A stretch of 64,000 bases of DNA. It comes from Brachypterus glaber (Eukaryota; Arthropoda; Insecta; Coleoptera; Kateretidae). The stretch spans positions 3,782,001 to 3,846,000 of the forward strand of contig OY294049.1 of assembly GCA_958510825.1 (NCBI GenBank), in the 5' to 3' direction. Shown here one piece after another: positions 48,687 to 59,400 of this stretch (the first letter of the stretch is position 1; each line of letters opens with the position of its first letter). The notes below the pieces were generated by a model. The model saw only the letters and a list, made by a program, of their open reading frames with translations. It was not told the DNA's origin and searched no databases. The translations under genes were made by a program, and so were the position numbers.

Positions 48687-50235
48687 TACATTATTATATT
48701 TTTCTATAAATAAATATTTCTGGAGGTGGTTATGGCCCTTTTATTTTGATTACATTATGTTATTTTTCTATAAATAAATATTGAACTTATTATTATATTT
48801 ATCTATAAATAAAAATGGATCAAAACAGATATTTACGATACAAATATTAAAAAAGCTTACTATTTATACTTTACACTAGTATAAGCTTTTTTACATAAAG
48901 CAGCAAAATATAATTAAGCACCAGTTGAAGTGGCAAGTTTGATGAACTAGGGGTCGAAAAATGCTCCCTAACGTATTGACGTTCGGTCGTCCTTTAAGTG
49001 TGTTAAGTTTATAAAATCAGTTACAGTCAAATTGACATTAGAGTATTAATCAAGTGCACTTGATTATCATTTGAATAGGAGATATATTTGGTCCCATATG
49101 TCAACCTTGCACCCAGCCTACTTTGCCCCTGCTGTTTACAATTTCTACTGACTAATTGTAGCCTGGGGTCTTAGTTCACGAATGTGTTTGACATTATAAC
49201 GTTATCTGCATTTACTATAATCAAATAGATACAAATTTTATTATTGTCATGTCTTTCTGCCGACTGCGCCAATTTAGTAGTCTAAGAGCTGGTGACTATT
49301 TTTATTTTCTTCCAGCTGTATTTTAAAATGCCTTAAAGTACAATCCAATTAAGCTATTTGCAAATCGCGCCCTGGATCGGTTTCCTTTGGATGCTAGAAG
49401 CCTCGAAAAGATAGTGAAATGGGGTCCCCGAAAAATATATTTTTAACTTACCCAGTCAAACACATTACATTTATTACATTTAAGTTAGTCTATTTTCACA
49501 GTTTTACACAATTATTCAGTAGACCAAGGGGTAAAAAAGAGTTTATTTGACATAATATGTCAAATCATGGACTTTTTAGTCCAAAGAATTTTCATTTAAT
49601 CAAAATGGCATTTCATATATTCTCATTTCTTTAAAAAATTAAGTTATTGCATATGGGTATTTCTGTACGAATCCATACCACCTTGGTGATTGAATGTCAC
49701 GGATTTTCGTTAAACTTTTTTTATATTATCACCACTCTAATACTAAAAGCCTTATGCAAAAAAAAAGAATTAAAAAAAAATTTTTGGCTGAGATATGATT
49801 TTTTTTAAATTTTGTAATTTTTCAATTTTTGACGATAAAGAAAACAGCTTTATTTTCAATTTATTACTATAAGTCTGACAATTTTAATCCAAATTTGATG
49901 AAATTTGGTGCACCCATGTAAACTTAGATGACAATCTTGAATTTTTTATAATTTTTTTTAATAGTGGGTTTCTGCTCTTCTTCTTCTTCTTCTTCAAAAA
50001 TATTTTTTTACGTTTTTTTATAACTATGTTTAACCCGATTTTTCGTAAAGTGCCCCCCCTACGATTTTTCTCAAATTTTGGTCAAATGTACTTCTAAGTG
50101 TCCTTTTTTCAATGACGTAAAATTTATTCTGGGCAAATTAGGTTTACTATATATTTTAGCCATTTTAAATTTTTACGACAATGAGGAATTGTGCTGGAAA
50201 TAGCTGTTTTACAAAAAAATGCACCTATTATTTTT

Positions 50236-50240
<5 letters not shown>

Positions 50241-50267
<27 letters not shown>

Positions 50268-50409
50268 GCATTTATTCCAGCCTAAAGGCCATATGACAAA
50301 GATAGTAATAACATAACAAAAATAAAAAAAAAACAAAAATTAAAATTAGTTATAAATATTTACAAAGGTGAAAGTGAAGGTGGTTACAAGAGAAAAAACA
50401 GAGTTCCCG
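50241..50409 (-). mobile_element. Short LINE-type 3' end inserted in the left arm of the large inverted repeat
   Basis: 169 bases flanked by TTTATAT (50234-50240 and 50410-50416). Read on the minus strand it ends in an AATAAA signal and a TTA microsatellite. The opposite arm lacks it: near 52330-52350 the sequence passes straight across the junction, giving an empty site. No coding part remains. Confidence 0.75.
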
Positions 50410-51379
50410 TTTATATGTTTTTAATAGTTTAGGTCAAATGCTTCATTTTAAGACAAAAACAAAATAATTAATTGTTGGTTTTTTTCAAAAAAGGCGTAAG
50501 TCCACAATTTTATTACTTTTTTATTTCTATGTATTTTGTAGGCGTTTTTTTTCTGGTGTAAACGTAAGCTTACGTTAAATACTAAGTCTTTAACATCAAA
50601 AACTATTTTTATTTTTTTTTAACACAATATGTTTTTTGGTTTTGTTTTTGATCTTAAAAATGCCTGAAAGTTGGTAAACTGTCAGAGTAAGAAACTTTTT
50701 TTTGTTATAAATCTTTTTTTAATTCGCAGCTCAGAGAAAAGTTTTCTATGCCGGGGATAAATCCTTAATAAAAATTAATTTAAAAAATATTAATTTATTG
50801 AACATACTAATTCTTTATTTACAATTTATTTATGTCTTATTATTTAACTTTAATTATTATACAAAGCTTATCAAAATCTTTTAAATTTTTGTGAAGCGCA
50901 TCCATCGCTAAAATATAATGAACTATTTTTTTATTTGCTTGTATTCCAAAGTGACATTGTTCGGTTAGAACTGTTAAGTTAAAAGTGACAATTTTGTTAA
51001 CAGTTTGTCTTTTGTTTTACTTCGGCGTTCCCTTTTGGAAAATTGTATAGCGGTTGTGCTTGAAAAAACAAAAACAAAATTTTGTTGGCCCCTTATGGAA
51101 AACTGTCAGATAACTGACAGAACCAAATTAAAACTAATTTTACCTATTACTTTTACCTTTTTGTGTTAAAATATGTTTAGAAGCGAAAAAAAAAAATAGC
51201 GTATGATCCAAGGACGAGGAATATATCTCAATCTCTGCATGAGACCGAGCAACATTATTCCTCGTCCTTGGATCATATGAAATTTTTTTTTCTCTTATAA
51301 ACATATTTTTAACAAGAAATAAATAATAATGTCATATTAAAAAAATGGCAGGCCAGCATCTTGTCGTATATAACTGGCA

Positions 51380-51482
51380 GTTGTTTTACGATTGACAGGC
51401 CGCGGCATGCCGGTTGCCTACACTGCGCGCGCGAAAAAATGTACTTTCCCGCACGCTGCCATGGTAACGTGCGGGAAAGTAA
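51380..51482. other. CpG-rich core of the large inverted repeat with a perfect hairpin
   Basis: This stretch is far richer in GC and CpG than its surroundings (a CGCGCGCG run near 51428). It ends in a 14-bp perfect stem, TACTTTCCCGCACG and its complement (about 51440-51481), around a 12-base loop. It has no counterpart in the arms. Confidence 0.75.
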
Positions 51483-53338
51483 AAAGCTAAGAAATAGGAT
51501 ATTTTGCGGTCAGAAAACTTCATTTGTTTATGTAGAAAAATGTTAACTTTTCTATTAGATCGTAGAAAAACGATTTTTTATGTGTAGTTTAACACAAAAA
51601 GGTAAAAGTAATAGGTAAAATTAGTTTTAATTTGGTTCTGTCAGTTATCTGACAATTTTCCATAAGGGGCCAAAAAAATTTTGTTTTTGTTTTTTCAAGC
51701 ACAACCGCTATACAATTTTCCTAAAGGGAACGCCGAAGTAAAACAAAAGACAAACTGTTAACAAAATTGTCACTTTTAACTTAACAGTTCTAACCGAACA
51801 ATGTCACTTTGGAATACAAGCAAATAAAAAAATAGTTCATTATATTTTAGCGATGGATGCGCTTCACAAAAATTTAAAAGATTTTGATAAGCTTTGTATA
51901 ATAATTAAAGTTAAATAATAAGACATAAATAAATTGTAAATAAAGAATTAGTATGTTCAATAAATTAATATTTTTTAAATTAATTTTTATTAAGGATAGA
52001 AAACTTTTCTCTGAGCTGCGAATTAAAAAAAGATCTATAACAAAAAAAAAGTTTCTTACTCTGACAGTTTACCAACTTTCAGGCATTTTTAAGATCAAAA
52101 ACAAAACCAAAAAACATATTGTGTTAAAAAAAAATAAAAATAGTTTTTGATGTTAAAGACTTAGTATTTAACGTAAGCTAACGTTTACACCAGAAAAAAA
52201 ACGCCTACAAAATATATAGAAATAAAAAAGTAATAAAATTGTGGACTTACGCCTTTTTTGAAAAAAAAAGAACAATTAATTATTTTGTTTTTGTCTTAAA
52301 ATGAAGCATTTGACCTAAACTATTAAAAACATATAAAAAATAATATGTGCCTTTTTTTGTAAAACAGCTATTTCCAGCACAATTCCTCATTGTCGTAAAA
52401 ATTTAAAATGGCTAAAATATATAGTAAACCTAATTTGCCCAGAATAAATTTTACGTCATTGAAAAAAGGACACTTAGAAGTACATTTGACCAAAATTTGA
52501 GAAAAATCGTAGGGGGGGCACTTTACGAAAAATCGGGTTAAACATAGTTATAAAAAAACGTAAAAAAATATTTTTGAAGAAGAAGAAGAAGAGCAGAAAC
52601 CCACTATTAAAAAAAAATTAAAAATTCAAGATTGTCATCTAAGTTTACATGGGTGCACCAAATTTCATCAAATTTGAATTAAAATTGTCAGACTTGTAGT
52701 AATAAATTGAAAATAAAGCTGTTTTCTTTATCGTCAAAAATTGAAAAATTACAAAATTTTAAAAAAATCATATCTAAGCCAAATTTTTTTTTTAATTCTT
52801 TAATTTTGCATAAGGCTTTTAGTATTAGATTGGTGATAATATAAAAAAAGTTTAACGAAAATCCGTGACATTCAATCACCAAGGTGGTATGGATTCGTAC
52901 AGAAATACCCATATGTCAAAGGCACTTTTTAAAGACTGTTCTTACCCCTTGTTTCTAAAATTATTGTGTATAACTATGAAAATAGCTTAATCTAAATGTA
53001 ATAAATGTAATGTATATGACTCGGCAAGTTAAAAACAGATTTTTTGGTAGCTCTTTGCCATAGCTTTTGGAGCTTCTATTTATTGGCTATTTTACAGGTT
53101 TCTTTGGACTTAGTATTTCACCACAACAGCTGGATGAATTTTAAACTGTGCCAACGTGGCTCTTGAAGATTTATTAACTAATGCGTTTTATTAATTTATT
53201 AAACAGTCTGAGCAAATGTCTCTGGGCGTGTAGAAACAGGTCGTTTTGTTAAATGGTTATGGTAAATCAACTTCCCCGTTCAAATATTGTAAACTATTCA
53301 ATTACAAGTCGTACAAAATCAAACAATTTAAATCATAA

Positions 53339-53626
53339 CTAATCTCTTAATACCAGCAACACCCTGTCAAATAAAAAACCATTTACATTACAATAGCACC
53401 TTCCTTTCTGACATAACAAAATTTGTGCCATATGTAAAGTGCTACAGAAATTTTTGCTTCGTATATCCCATAGTAAACTTTCTCTTTCAAAAGGATTAGC
53501 TGGAACAGGATAGATGTACTCTATATCGTAGGTGTAAGAGAGAGGGAAAGTCTCTGACCCGGGCACATAGTGTCTATTTAATTCTGGTGTATTAATTTGT
53601 ATTATATAGGGATAAAGTGGTGGCAT
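53339..53626 (-). CDS. Hypothetical 95-residue open frame inside the receptor's first intron
   Basis: The frame begins at ATG (MPPLYPYIIQINTPELNRHY) and ends with TAG. Codon use looks more like real coding DNA than the other short frames here: mixed third positions and few poly-K/F/N runs. The predicted protein is rich in Pro and Tyr near its start, has no signal peptide or membrane segment, and I do not recognise it. It lies antisense to the receptor, just outside the large inverted repeat (right arm ends near 53045) and about 140 bases before a LINE fragment. It could be a small single-exon gene, an exon of a larger gene, a retrocopy or transposon debris. Confidence 0.3.
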   Translation of the reverse strand: MPPLYPYIIQINTPELNRHYVPGSETFPLSYTYDIEYIYPVPANPFERESLLWDIRSKNFCSTLHMAQILLCQKGRCYCNVNGFLFDRVLLVLRD

Positions 53627-53767
53627 TATTATAGAAAGTTAGGTTAGGGTAGGGTGAACTTGCGACCCTTAAATATAGAAGGGTGTCTACTATAGATATA
53701 CTATACCATGTGGTCAAGCAAATTAAAAATCTATTACGTTAGAAGAGATTTTCAAAGAGTTCTCGCT

Positions 53768-54603
53768 TATAACATAACTGGTTCTATTCTTTCTAGACCT
53801 GATCCTATGAAAGACCTAGGAATACATTTTGATCCGCAATTATCCTTTGTTGATCATATAAACAAAACAACTTCAGCAGCTTTTAAATCATTAGGTTTTA
53901 TCTTTCGTAACTCTGAGGGTATTCAAAATACTCACACATTTACAGTGCTATATAATGCATTCGTTAGGTCCAAGTTGGACTATGGTGCAGTTATTTGGAA
54001 CCCTAAACATGAAATTCACAGAAACAGCATTGAGAAGGTTCAGAAAAGGTTTTTAAGGTATCTGTACCTAAAAACATATAATGAGTACCCTGCGCTTAAT
54101 ACTCCTACCAAAAGTTTACTGCAGAGATTTGGTTTTGTAAATATGGCTTCACACCGTTTTTATTATAGTGTAGCGTTTTTGTATAAATTACTTCATAATA
54201 TTATTGACTGTCCATACTTATTAAATAAACTCAAATTTCACGTTCCATCCGTTAGTACTAGGAATAGAACTTTATTTTACCTAAAAACACCTCGTACTAA
54301 TATTCTAATGTTTTCGCCTTTATATATCATGTGTTCCAATTACGAACGCATTGGAAGTGTTCTAGATTTATTTTTTACAAATATTAATTCCTTAAGATCT
54401 GTTTGTTATGCTGTAGAATTATAAATCATTTTTTCTCATATAATTAAGTATTAATATTTTATGCAAATCTTGTTTTTTTCCTTTCTTTTTTATATGTCTC
54501 TATTGTATTTATATTACTTCATAGTTTATTATAACAACTTTGTAAAAGGGACGTATGTCCTGTTAAGTTGTAAAATAAATAAATAAATAAATAAATAAAT
54601 AAA
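53768..54603 (+). mobile_element. 5'-truncated LINE with 3' UTR and AAAT tail
   Basis: The copy starts abruptly near 53768 within the reverse transcriptase, keeps an open frame to 54424 (KDLGIHFDPQLSF, FVRSKLDYGAVIWNP, IEKVQKRFLRYLY), has a short 3' UTR and ends in about seven AAAT units (54575-54603). The intact 3' half of the frame suggests a recent insertion. It lies in the receptor's first intron, sense orientation. Related to the fragment at 28.1 kb. Confidence 0.9.
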
Positions 54604-55395
54604 TATACTAATTCGAAAAATAGAGATAGGATCGTTTCATAATATTTAGTTCAGTATAATAATAAAACTGTAGCAGCAGTGGTTAAAATTTTTATTGATA
54701 CAACTGCTCTTTCACAACATGTTGGTACTTAAAATATACAAAATACTCCGGAACATATCATATTTATGAAGAAAATTTGCAAAAAATTGTTAAATTATCG
54801 TTTTCTCAATATCTTTGGAATATTATGATACAAAAATTTCACCAAAAATTATAAAATTGTATTACAAAATGGAGTCACAGAAAAAATGCATTTAATCCCG
54901 TTCTGCCCCATACCCGGGGTATGGGCATGCCTCTTAATTTTCCTTTTGTAGTAACGCACCATCTATAACAACAAAATTTTATTTTTTCAATTTTACGATG
55001 GTAGTTTCCATAGCACTCTCCAGTTCTCTGAAAAACAGTTTAGTTTGCAGTTTTTTTTTTGTAGTAACGCACCATCTATAACAACAATGAATACAACAAA
55101 ATTACTACTATAATAATACAACGGGTACTATCCCATTCTGCCCCACCCATTCTCCCCAATGTATACTACAGACAAAGGTGAACGTAAACTTTAAACAATA
55201 TATGATTAACTTCCCTAATAAGTATAATCCATAAAATAATCAATATCCATAAATATTATAAATATACGTAAAATTCAACGATACCTGTAAAAATCGCGGA
55301 AAGAGCAGAACTACACAAAAAATAAGCACGCCAATCAATGCATTATTTGGGTGGTCCATTTTTTTTATTTACAATCTTTTCTGTGTGGTGCTTAG

Positions 55396-56100
55396 AACGC
55401 CCTTAGAGTAAAAATTTACAGAGACAACCCCAAGTCTGCAAAATCTTAGCCTGATCAAAAGTTTCTAACCCATGCCAACAAGGCCCCGAAGTTGCCCCTA
55501 AATTCCGAAAAAGTGCATTTTCTATTAATTAGTGCTACTGACGAATAATAAATATTAAATAAAATAGTTTTTATGTCACATTTTTTTTCTATATAAACCT
55601 ATTTTAGTTATAGTAATATTAATTTACGCAAAGGGGTCAAAACGCCATTTATCATCAATATTTTAACAAAAATCGCATCAAAATGTTAATGTTAAATGGT
55701 GCTTAGAGCCCATACTTGTTGCGTAGATTATCGTAATATTTTAAAATAACTAAAATAGGTTTGGAAAAAATGTGAAATATAAACTTTTTAATTTAATATT
55801 TATAATTCGTCACAAAAATTAATAGAAAATGCACTTTTTCGGAATTTAGAGGCAATTTCGGAGCCTTGTTGGCAGGGGTTAGAAACTTTCGATTATGATG
55901 AGATTTTGCAGGCTTGTTTTATACTCAAAAAGAAAAAATATATAAATATATATATATCAAGGCTTTTAAATTTTATAAAATTACAAATACTAGAGCTGGT
56001 TTTATACGAATTTTGTCGATATTTGCATGATTTTAGTGTTCTTAGGGACCTAAAAGTACCACTTAGGGTTGTCTATATAAATTTTTACTCTAAGGTGGTT
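55396..56100. repeat. Foldback element with arms of about 260-400 bp
   Basis: Left arm 55396-55660 and right arm 55690-56100 are inverted copies (CTTAGAGTAAAAATTTA outside; TCCGAAAAAGTGCATTTTCT inside). The right arm has roughly 110 extra bases near 55915-56030. It ends about 330 bases before the DNA-binding exon. 54604-55395 shows no gene. Confidence 0.85.
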
Positions 56101-56433
56101 TGAATTACGACAAATAGAAAATATTAAATAAATAAAAAAAAAATTGGAGCACCCTAATGCATTATAGCTCAGTTGTTCTCTCTAGCTAAGTGAATGTTTA
56201 AATATGATTAGCTTTACTCTGCTACCCATCCTCGCCCGATAAAAGCTCTATACCTTTCCGACCCGTACCCCGTTCCGCCACGGTGTTTCCTACCATGAAT
56301 TTTAGTTCCACATGAAACTAAAATTAGGCTAGTTTTCTAATTGGCCAATTGGTAATAACTTGATTTTTATTCTAGATATTTTTTTAATTTAGTACCTACC
56401 TGGTATTAACAAAAAAATATTTTTTATCTCCAG

Positions 56434-56698
56434 ATTTAAGAAATTCTCCTGGAAGCGTCGATTGCTACAGTCCCGAAGGTGACCATCCCCTGGCTCTATG
56501 TCTACCAAACTCGCAAACTTTGGTACAAGCTTCGAGAACTCCTCCACCTCCATGGAGTATTGTTGCTAAAAAAGGAACTCCCGGGTTGATTTGTGTCGTT
56601 TGTGGTGACACCAGTTCTGGAAAGCATTATGGTATTCTGGCCTGTAATGGTTGTTCTGGATTCTTCAAGAGATCTGTAAGAAGGAAGCTGATATACAG
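56434..56698 (+). CDS. Hr51: Hr51 (unfulfilled)/NR2E3-type nuclear receptor: exon with first zinc finger of the DNA-binding domain
   Basis: This is an internal exon between a TTTTTATCTCCAG acceptor and a GTAGGA donor. Numbered from the start at 45213, it covers residues 26-114. Residues 26-76 are a Ser/Pro-rich linker ending in a PPPPW stretch. Zinc ligands are Cys79, Cys82, Cys96 and Cys99, followed by [13 protein letters not shown]. The P-box CNGCSG and the SSGKHYGI run fit the NR2E3/Hr51 group; tailless-type receptors usually have DGCAG and COUP-TF/seven-up EGCKS. In insects Hr51 acts in the nucleus of neurons, for example in mushroom-body axon development. The last codon is split (AG|N). 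The second zinc finger and ligand-binding domain were not found up to 64000, so the next intron exceeds 7.3 kb. NR2E3 subtype is confident; orthology to Hr51 is inferred. Confidence 0.93.
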
Positions 56699-57714
56699 GT
56701 AGGAATTAAAATAAGGTTAAACAGAAATAAATAATATATTAATCCAAATGAATATCATTTGGGCCAAGTAAATTTTAGCTTTATACGGGTGTCACAAGAA
56801 GTATTGCCTACGATTTATCTCCGTGAAAATAACTTTTTGAAATGTACAGAGCTTATATGAACTGAAAATACCCCCATTTTGGCATGGTCATTATAAAAAT
56901 TATCCGATCTAAGCGGAAGTGATACCAACTTTTAATTTTTAAATAGAACCCTATATATTTGCTTACATTTTTAAATTCTTCTTTAAATTCTCTTTGCGCC
57001 ACAAGTAGATATATTACAAGTCGACAATGGCGCCACAGGAGCCATTTTTCTTAAAATCATGACGTCCATATTGGAATATTTCTGAAATATGACATTTTAA
57101 ATCTTTTAGTAGTAGGCTAAGAACTTACTGTTTATGTAAAACTGTTTTATTTTGTTTTTATGAAAATGGCGTTATTTTAAAGTTTTTTTTTTTTAAATCA
57201 TCAACTTTAACTCCATTTTGTGCTAAATTTTTAAACGGAAAGACATATTTTTGATTTTGCTAAACTAAAAACTCCCTAACCCTTTTCTGAGAAAATGATC
57301 ATATTCCGTTAGGAGCTATACATTCAATATTGCTCGGGATCCCTCATACTTTGGGGGCCCCCGCCGGGTGATGTTTAGTTTTTCAGGGTTGATGAAGAAA
57401 CATTTTTTGGGGATTAGGACTTTTTTTGTGGATGAGAACCTTTTTTTCATCAAAATTTCTGGCAGGGGTAAAAAAATTTGGGTGGGTTATGAGCATGTTT
57501 TTTAGTCACCAACATTTTTGGGAGAAAAATATGTTTTATACTTGGGGTCATGTTGAGTGGGGAGCCAAATGTTCCAGCACGGTCTCTATGTTAGTATGAC
57601 AACATTTTGTATACAATACACACATTGCAGTATTTAATATCACAAGTAAAGTATGAAATACCAATGGTGGCTATATAAATAAAAAATATGTATTTACAAA
57701 TAAAATTTGGTATT

Positions 57715-57840
57715 AAAAATATAACGAAATTTTCTGAGTGTACGTTTGTATAGGATCATAACTTTTTATCCATTTTTAACTAAATATTCAGTTACAAACG
57801 GTAGGAAGTTATAATCCTATACAAATGTAATTTAATTTTT
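57715..57840. repeat. Small palindromic repeat
   Basis: TTTGTATAGGATCATAACTT at the left is inverted at the right (AAGTTATAATCCTATACAAA). A related but poorer copy lies at about 58310-58445. The rest of 56699-59080 (receptor intron) shows no exon. Confidence 0.65.
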
Positions 57841-59083
57841 GTTAAAAACACAAGTCAGAAAAATCTTATCTTGTAAAATCAATAAGAAATTATTTTAATT
57901 TGAAAAAAAATGCAATTTAAAATATTAAAAGTAAAAACGGTTAAGTTATGAATGAATATTAATTTAAAAAAATAGTTTTTACACCAAAGCGTTTTTTACT
58001 TTAAAGTAAAAGTATTGTCCCTTACTTTCTTATTTTAATGTTTTCTTAATAAAATTATAATATTTTCCTTTATATTGTTGAAATATAAGGATATATTAAA
58101 ATAATTCTTTTTAAAATAACCAGTTTTGTGTTCAAATCATTTACAAGTTTACAAATGATTTAAAAGCAAACATTTTTCAAATTACAATGAATGTTTTTAT
58201 TTTTACAATGGCTTATAAAATTAAAAAATGTCTTTTTGAATTAACATAAAACACTGTCCGAGCAAAAACATATTGGTTATATTTTAAACGATTTTTCTCT
58301 GAGTGTACTTTAATATTCAGTGACGGATATGAAATTTTGCGTGTTTTTAAAAAAATTAGAGTACAATTGTATATGATAATAACTTCCGATTTTCTATCCA
58401 CTTGTAACTGAATTTTCAGTTTACTTTTTACAGTGTTGTTTTTATTAATCATTTCTCTGTGTCTTAAGTTGTTATAACTAAAAGAGTATAATTTTAAATA
58501 CTAAGCATTACGATACATTCTAAATTGTATTCTTGAAACGCGGTGGTTGAGAAATCCGGAAAAATCCATTTCGAACGTCGAAGTAAAGCCTTATGAACTA
58601 TACTGTATAGGAGTGGAAAAGCACTTGGAAGCAGATGGGAAAAATGGAAAACCTACTTCCTTCCAAAGGGATTTAGTAAATAGATCCCTCTAGAGGGACA
58701 ACGCTCCTTCCCATTCGACGAAAGAAAGAAAAAAGATACGCGGCAAGAATGAAACGAAAATAGAGTCTTCTGGTTTCAAAACCATTTAAATCCATTTTGG
58801 GCTAAATAGTATATTACATACAAGGCCGGACTATGCCAGCCGGGACCCCGGGAAACTTTTTTTTCCTGTCCCTCAAATTTTTTAAAAATATCACTTCCCC
58901 ATCCAGGACCGAACTGACTAAAAAATGAACGTAAGCCCTTCAAAGACAAAGTTAGCGCCACAGGCGATTTTTTTACGAATTATGTTAATTTCTGACGTTT
59001 TCTTGTTAAATTCAATATTGTAACACTTAAGTTTTGCAATCTTAAATTTAAAAAAAAAACAAACTTTTGGGAAAAACGAAAAA

Positions 59084-59400
59084 GTTTAACCCCATAACTT
59101 TTTTCTTTTTACTTTAGAAATTGGTAGAATTGATCCTTATAATAAAATATTATATTATATTATAATAATTTTCTTTCAGCTATTTTCGATTTTTTTTTTA
59201 AGTTTAACCCCCTATAACTTTTTTGTTTTTTGGGGGATTATTTCCAAAATTGGTAGAATTGACCCTTATATTAAAAGTAATTTTCCCTGAAAAGTTACGG
59301 TAATCGGAATTTTCTTTCAGCTTTTTCGATTTTTTAAAAGTTTAACCCCCTATAACTTTTTTGTTTTTGGGGGGTTGTTTTCAAAAACAATAGGGGAACA
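59084..59400 (+). repeat. Three imperfect tandem units
   Basis: Units begin at AGTTTAACCCC near 59083, 59201 and 59339, each followed by ATAACTTTTTT; the first two continue with ATTGGTAGAATTGA. 59400-61050 shows no gene; a MITE terminus GGGAACGTTCAAGTATTACG lies at 61063. Confidence 0.65.

Larger units (their letters stand above)
49430..53045. repeat. Large inverted repeat (foldback), arms about 1.5 kb
   Basis: Left arm about 49430-51168 and right arm about 51588-53045 are reverse complements with high similarity; weaker similarity may extend outward. The left arm has two extra pieces: the LINE insert at 50241-50409 and about 100 bases near 49560-49660. The 418-bp centre (51170-51587) has its own hairpin around ATGATCCAAGGACGAGGAAT (51200-51285) and a CpG-rich core. 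Open frames in the arms come from the palindromic AT-rich sequence and are not genes. It lies wholly within the receptor's first intron. Confidence 0.9.

Noticed and set aside
52688..52912. 74-codon frame as a gene
   Set aside because: It lies in the right arm of the large inverted repeat, with a matching frame in the left arm, and no recognised product.
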